Shown here piece after piece: positions 4,476-6,781 of a DNA stretch of 6,781 bases (position 1 is its first letter; the number at the start of each line of letters is the position of its first letter). The stretch covers positions 1 to 6,781 of the forward strand of contig JAOZUU010000160.1 of the NCBI GenBank assembly GCA_029938515.1. Reading direction: 5' to 3'. Position numbers and translations under genes: made by a program. The notes under the pieces were generated by a model, which was not told the DNA's origin, made no database searches, and was given only the letters and a program-made list of their open reading frames with translations. The stretch comes from Desulfobacterales bacterium (lineage in GTDB: Bacteria; Desulfobacterota; Desulfobacteria; Desulfobacterales; QNYZ01).

Positions 4476-5692
4476 TGACTAAATTGACACCCGCTGCTCC
4501 CCCTTCGATGAAAAACCAAGCGTTTAAGAGTCAACTTGGACCGATTCTTGTGTTGACATCGATTTTTTTTATCAATTTCATTTCCCGGATTATTCTGGCC
4601 CCCTTGATGCCGAGTGTGGTCTCGAATTTACATTTAAGCAATGTGGAAGCCGGATCTTTTTTTCTTCTTATTTCCATCGGCTACTTTACGACGCTGCTGG
4701 GTTCGGGATTTTTATCCGCATATTTGACACATAAAAAAACCATTACGTATTCGATTTTTGCGCTCAGCCTGGCTCTTTTTTTAATATCGCGCAGCCAGGA
4801 GATATGGAGTATCCGCCTGGGCCTTGTTTTCCTTGGAATGGCGGCGGGTCCGTATATCCCCTCGGGAATTGCAACCCTGACGGCATTGACCACTTCCCGG
4901 CACTGGGGAAAGGCCATTGCCATTCACGAACTGGCTCCAAACCTTGGTTTTATTGTGGCCCCCCTGGCGGTCGAGGCTATTTTGCTCAAATTTTCGTGGC
5001 GCGCCGTATTTGTCCTTCTCGGTCTGATCGCTTTCATTCTGGGGATTGTATTTGCCCGGTTCGGTCGCGGGGGTGAATTTAAAGGTCAATTTCCAAACAT
5101 TGCCTCGGTTAAAGCGATTCTTTCAAATTCCACTTTCTGGATCATGGTTGTTCTCTTCAGTTTGGGAATAAGCGGCACACTTGGGATTTTTACGATGCTG
5201 CCGTTATATCTGGTCAGCGAACATGGTTTCGAGCGGAACTGGGCCAATACGTTAATCGCAATTTCAAGAATCGCCGGGCTGGGTATCGTCTTTTTTGGTG
5301 GATGGGCCACGGATCGTTTCGGGCCAAAGCGAATTCTGAGGGGCGTCTTTATCCTATCCGGGATATTGACAATGCTGTTAGGATTGACACCCAAAAGCTG
5401 GATTGCAGTCATTATCGTATTGCAGCCGATTGTGGCGGTGTGCTTTTTCCCCGCCGGTCTGGCCGCATTATCCATGATAACCTCGCCAAAAGAGAGAAAC
5501 ATCGCTGTTTCCCTCACGGTTCCGCTGGCCTTTTTATTCGGTGGAGGTGCGATACCGGCAATGATCGGTTTTATCGGAGACCTTGGATTTTTTGCGTTAG
5601 GGGTCGGTCTGGTTGGCGGGTTAATCCTGACTGGGGCAATCCTTCCCGGCTATCTGAAGTTTTATGCTCATACCGAAGAAATATTGGAATAA
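4475..5692 (+). CDS. Major facilitator superfamily (MFS) permease
   Basis: At 405 residues, with about twelve hydrophobic segments in two sets of six, this is an inner-membrane secondary transporter driven by ion or substrate gradients. The first helix begins near residue 21. The central loop lies at about 195-218 (basic, starting RFGRGGEFKG). The MFS signature between helices 8 and 9 is clear, GGWATDRFGPKR (275-286), matching GxxxDRxGxxR; the corresponding loop between helices 2 and 3 is degenerate (SAYLTHKKT, 81-89). The start is GTG 4475, whose G is the last base of the preceding TAG, so reinitiation after the UPF0261 gene is likely; no good SD is seen. An in-frame ATG at 4508 is a weaker alternative, also without SD. 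The neighbours suggest that it imports the organic acid used by the operon, but the substrate cannot be told from the motifs; export is also possible. Confidence 0.93.
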   Translation: MTKLTPAAPPSMKNQAFKSQLGPILVLTSIFFINFISRIILAPLMPSVVSNLHLSNVEAGSFFLLISIGYFTTLLGSGFLSAYLTHKKTITYSIFALSLALFLISRSQEIWSIRLGLVFLGMAAGPYIPSGIATLTALTTSRHWGKAIAIHELAPNLGFIVAPLAVEAILLKFSWRAVFVLLGLIAFILGIVFARFGRGGEFKGQFPNIASVKAILSNSTFWIMVVLFSLGISGTLGIFTMLPLYLVSEHGFERNWANTLIAISRIAGLGIVFFGGWATDRFGPKRILRGVFILSGILTMLLGLTPKSWIAVIIVLQPIVAVCFFPAGLAALSMITSPKERNIAVSLTVPLAFLFGGGAIPAMIGFIGDLGFFALGVGLVGGLILTGAILPGYLKFYAHTEEILE

Positions 5693-5729
5693 TCGTATGT
5701 TCAGAAAAGAATGAAGCAGGAGATTAATA

Positions 5730-6781
5730 ATGACTAATACCTATCGAATCGCCGTGATTCCGGGAGACGGAACCGGGCCCGAGGTGATCAATGAGGGGCG
5801 AAAGGTGCTGCAAGCGGCGGCGACCCGATATAGGTTCAATCTGGAGATGACCGATTTTGATTTTGGCGGGGAGCGTTATCTGCGTACGGGTGAAGTGCTG
5901 CCGGAGACCGCCGTGGACGAACTTCGCCGGTTCGATGCAATCTACTTGGGTGCCATCGGACACCCGGATGTCAAGCCGGGTATCCTGGAAAAAGGAATTT
6001 TATTGAAACTCCGTTTCGAACTGGATCAATACATCAACCTGCGACCGGTACGCCTCTATCCGGGCGTGGAGACACCCCTTAGAGACAAGACACCCGCGGA
6101 CATCGATTATGTGGTGATCCGTGAAAACTCGGGTGGCATCTACACCGGCACCGGTGGTGTCTCCATGAAGGGCACGTCCCATGAAGTGGCCGTGCAGAGC
6201 ATGGTTTACAATCGCTTTCAGGTGGAGCGCTGCCTTCGATATGCTTTCGATTATGCCCGCAAGTTCGGAAAAAAAGCGCGCGGCCGGGGCGAGGCCAACA
6301 CCCTGGGCCTGGTGGGTAAAACCAACGTGCTCACCTATGTCTTTGATCTTTGGGAACGGGTATTCCACGAAATCGGCGAGAAGGACTATCCCGATGTGAA
6401 ACGCGAATACTACCATGTGGATGCCACCTGCATGTGGATGGTGAAAAGTCCGGAGTGGTTCGATGTGCTGGTGACCTCCAACATGTTCGGCGATATCATT
6501 ACCGATCTGGGTGCCGAAACCCAGGGCGGCATGGGTATAGCGGCAGGCGGTAATATCAACCCGGAGGGTGTCAGTATGTTCGAGCCCATCGGCGGCTCGG
6601 CCCCCAAATATGCCGGTAAAAATATCATCAACCCGTTGGCCGCTATCTGCGCCGGCGCCATGATGCTGGAAACTCTGGGGGAAATTGAAGCAGCCAGCGC
6701 GGTCGAAGATGCGGTCAAAGAGGTGACCGGTACCCGGATCAAAAGCCTTTCCGCCGGAAAGATGGGTTACACCACCAGCGA
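5730..6781 (+). CDS. Isocitrate/isopropylmalate/tartrate dehydrogenase-family enzyme (partial at 3' end)
   Basis: This family oxidises and decarboxylates (2R)-2-hydroxy acids such as 3-isopropylmalate, D-malate, tartrate or isocitrate with NAD(P) and Mg2+ or Mn2+. 350 residues are visible, near the usual 355-365, so only a few residues are lost at the window edge. It starts with IPGDGTGPEV (10-19). Substrate residues are Arg95 and Arg105 (in KLRFELDQYINLRP), Arg131, Tyr138 (RENSGGIY) and Lys197; the metal aspartates are Asp231, Asp255 and Asp259, with the standard spacing. The DQYxNLRPVRL segment resembles tartrate/D-malate dehydrogenases, while Leu91-Leu92 before Arg95 fit isopropylmalate-type enzymes. 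The NAD adenine motif reads FEPIGGSAP (284-292), with Gly where His is usual. CAGGAG (5717-5722) supports ATG 5730. It follows the permease by 37 bases, the loosest junction in the operon. No leuC/leuD is visible, so leucine synthesis is not favoured; a catabolic 2-hydroxy-acid role is inferred. Confidence 0.92.
   Translation, partial: MTNTYRIAVIPGDGTGPEVINEGRKVLQAAATRYRFNLEMTDFDFGGERYLRTGEVLPETAVDELRRFDAIYLGAIGHPDVKPGILEKGILLKLRFELDQYINLRPVRLYPGVETPLRDKTPADIDYVVIRENSGGIYTGTGGVSMKGTSHEVAVQSMVYNRFQVERCLRYAFDYARKFGKKARGRGEANTLGLVGKTNVLTYVFDLWERVFHEIGEKDYPDVKREYYHVDATCMWMVKSPEWFDVLVTSNMFGDIITDLGAETQGGMGIAAGGNINPEGVSMFEPIGGSAPKYAGKNIINPLAAICAGAMMLETLGEIEAASAVEDAVKEVTGTRIKSLSAGKMGYTTS

Noticed and set aside
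1..6781. CRISPR array, tRNA, rRNA, insertion sequence or attachment site
   Set aside because: No regularly spaced direct repeats, no cloverleaf, no transposase and no terminal repeats were found on either strand.

Overview
The window looks like a chromosomal segment of a Gram-negative anaerobe. I would guess a sulfate reducer of the Desulfobacterota (Desulfobacterales type). The basis is moderate GC content, cold-shock and RRM RNA chaperones together, and a crotonase / UPF0261 / transporter / decarboxylating-dehydrogenase operon of a kind I associate with those metabolically broad bacteria. This placement is inference; there is no rRNA or other phylogenetic marker.

Left part (1-900): the first 33 bases may be the tail of an upstream + strand gene. 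An AT-rich gap follows, with two DnaA-box-like 9-mers and two hairpins. The second hairpin is a bidirectional terminator. It serves a minus-strand LysR-family regulator that has only its effector-binding part: no helix-turn-helix is encoded upstream, so I call it a decapitated pseudogene.

Middle part (900-2380): two small RNA-binding proteins lie in tandem on the + strand, a CspA-family cold-shock protein (1129-1329) and a single-RRM protein with an Arg/Lys-rich tail (1609-1896). The cold-shock gene has an elaborate leader: an extended -10 promoter, an intrinsic-terminator-like hairpin with a T7 tract, a second TATAAT, and a perfect 9-bp complement to its own Shine-Dalgarno (SD) region. The RRM gene also has sequences complementary to its purine-rich SD. 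Together these suggest a structure-controlled, probably temperature-responsive RNA-chaperone locus. A VapC/PIN toxin remnant without its N-terminal part follows.

Right part (2455 to the end): four + strand genes are packed as one operon. They encode an enoyl-CoA hydratase-like protein lacking both classical catalytic glutamates, a Tm-1-like/UPF0261 ATP-binding protein (TTG start, 16-nt overlap), a 12-TM major facilitator permease (GTG start, 1-nt overlap), and an isocitrate/isopropylmalate/tartrate dehydrogenase-family enzyme cut by the window end. The overlaps imply coupled expression. The simplest reading is uptake of a small organic acid (MFS), oxidation or decarboxylation of a 2-hydroxy acid, and processing of a CoA thioester by the crotonase-like protein, with the UPF0261 protein in an unknown ATP-dependent step. 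The substrate cannot be read from the sequence.
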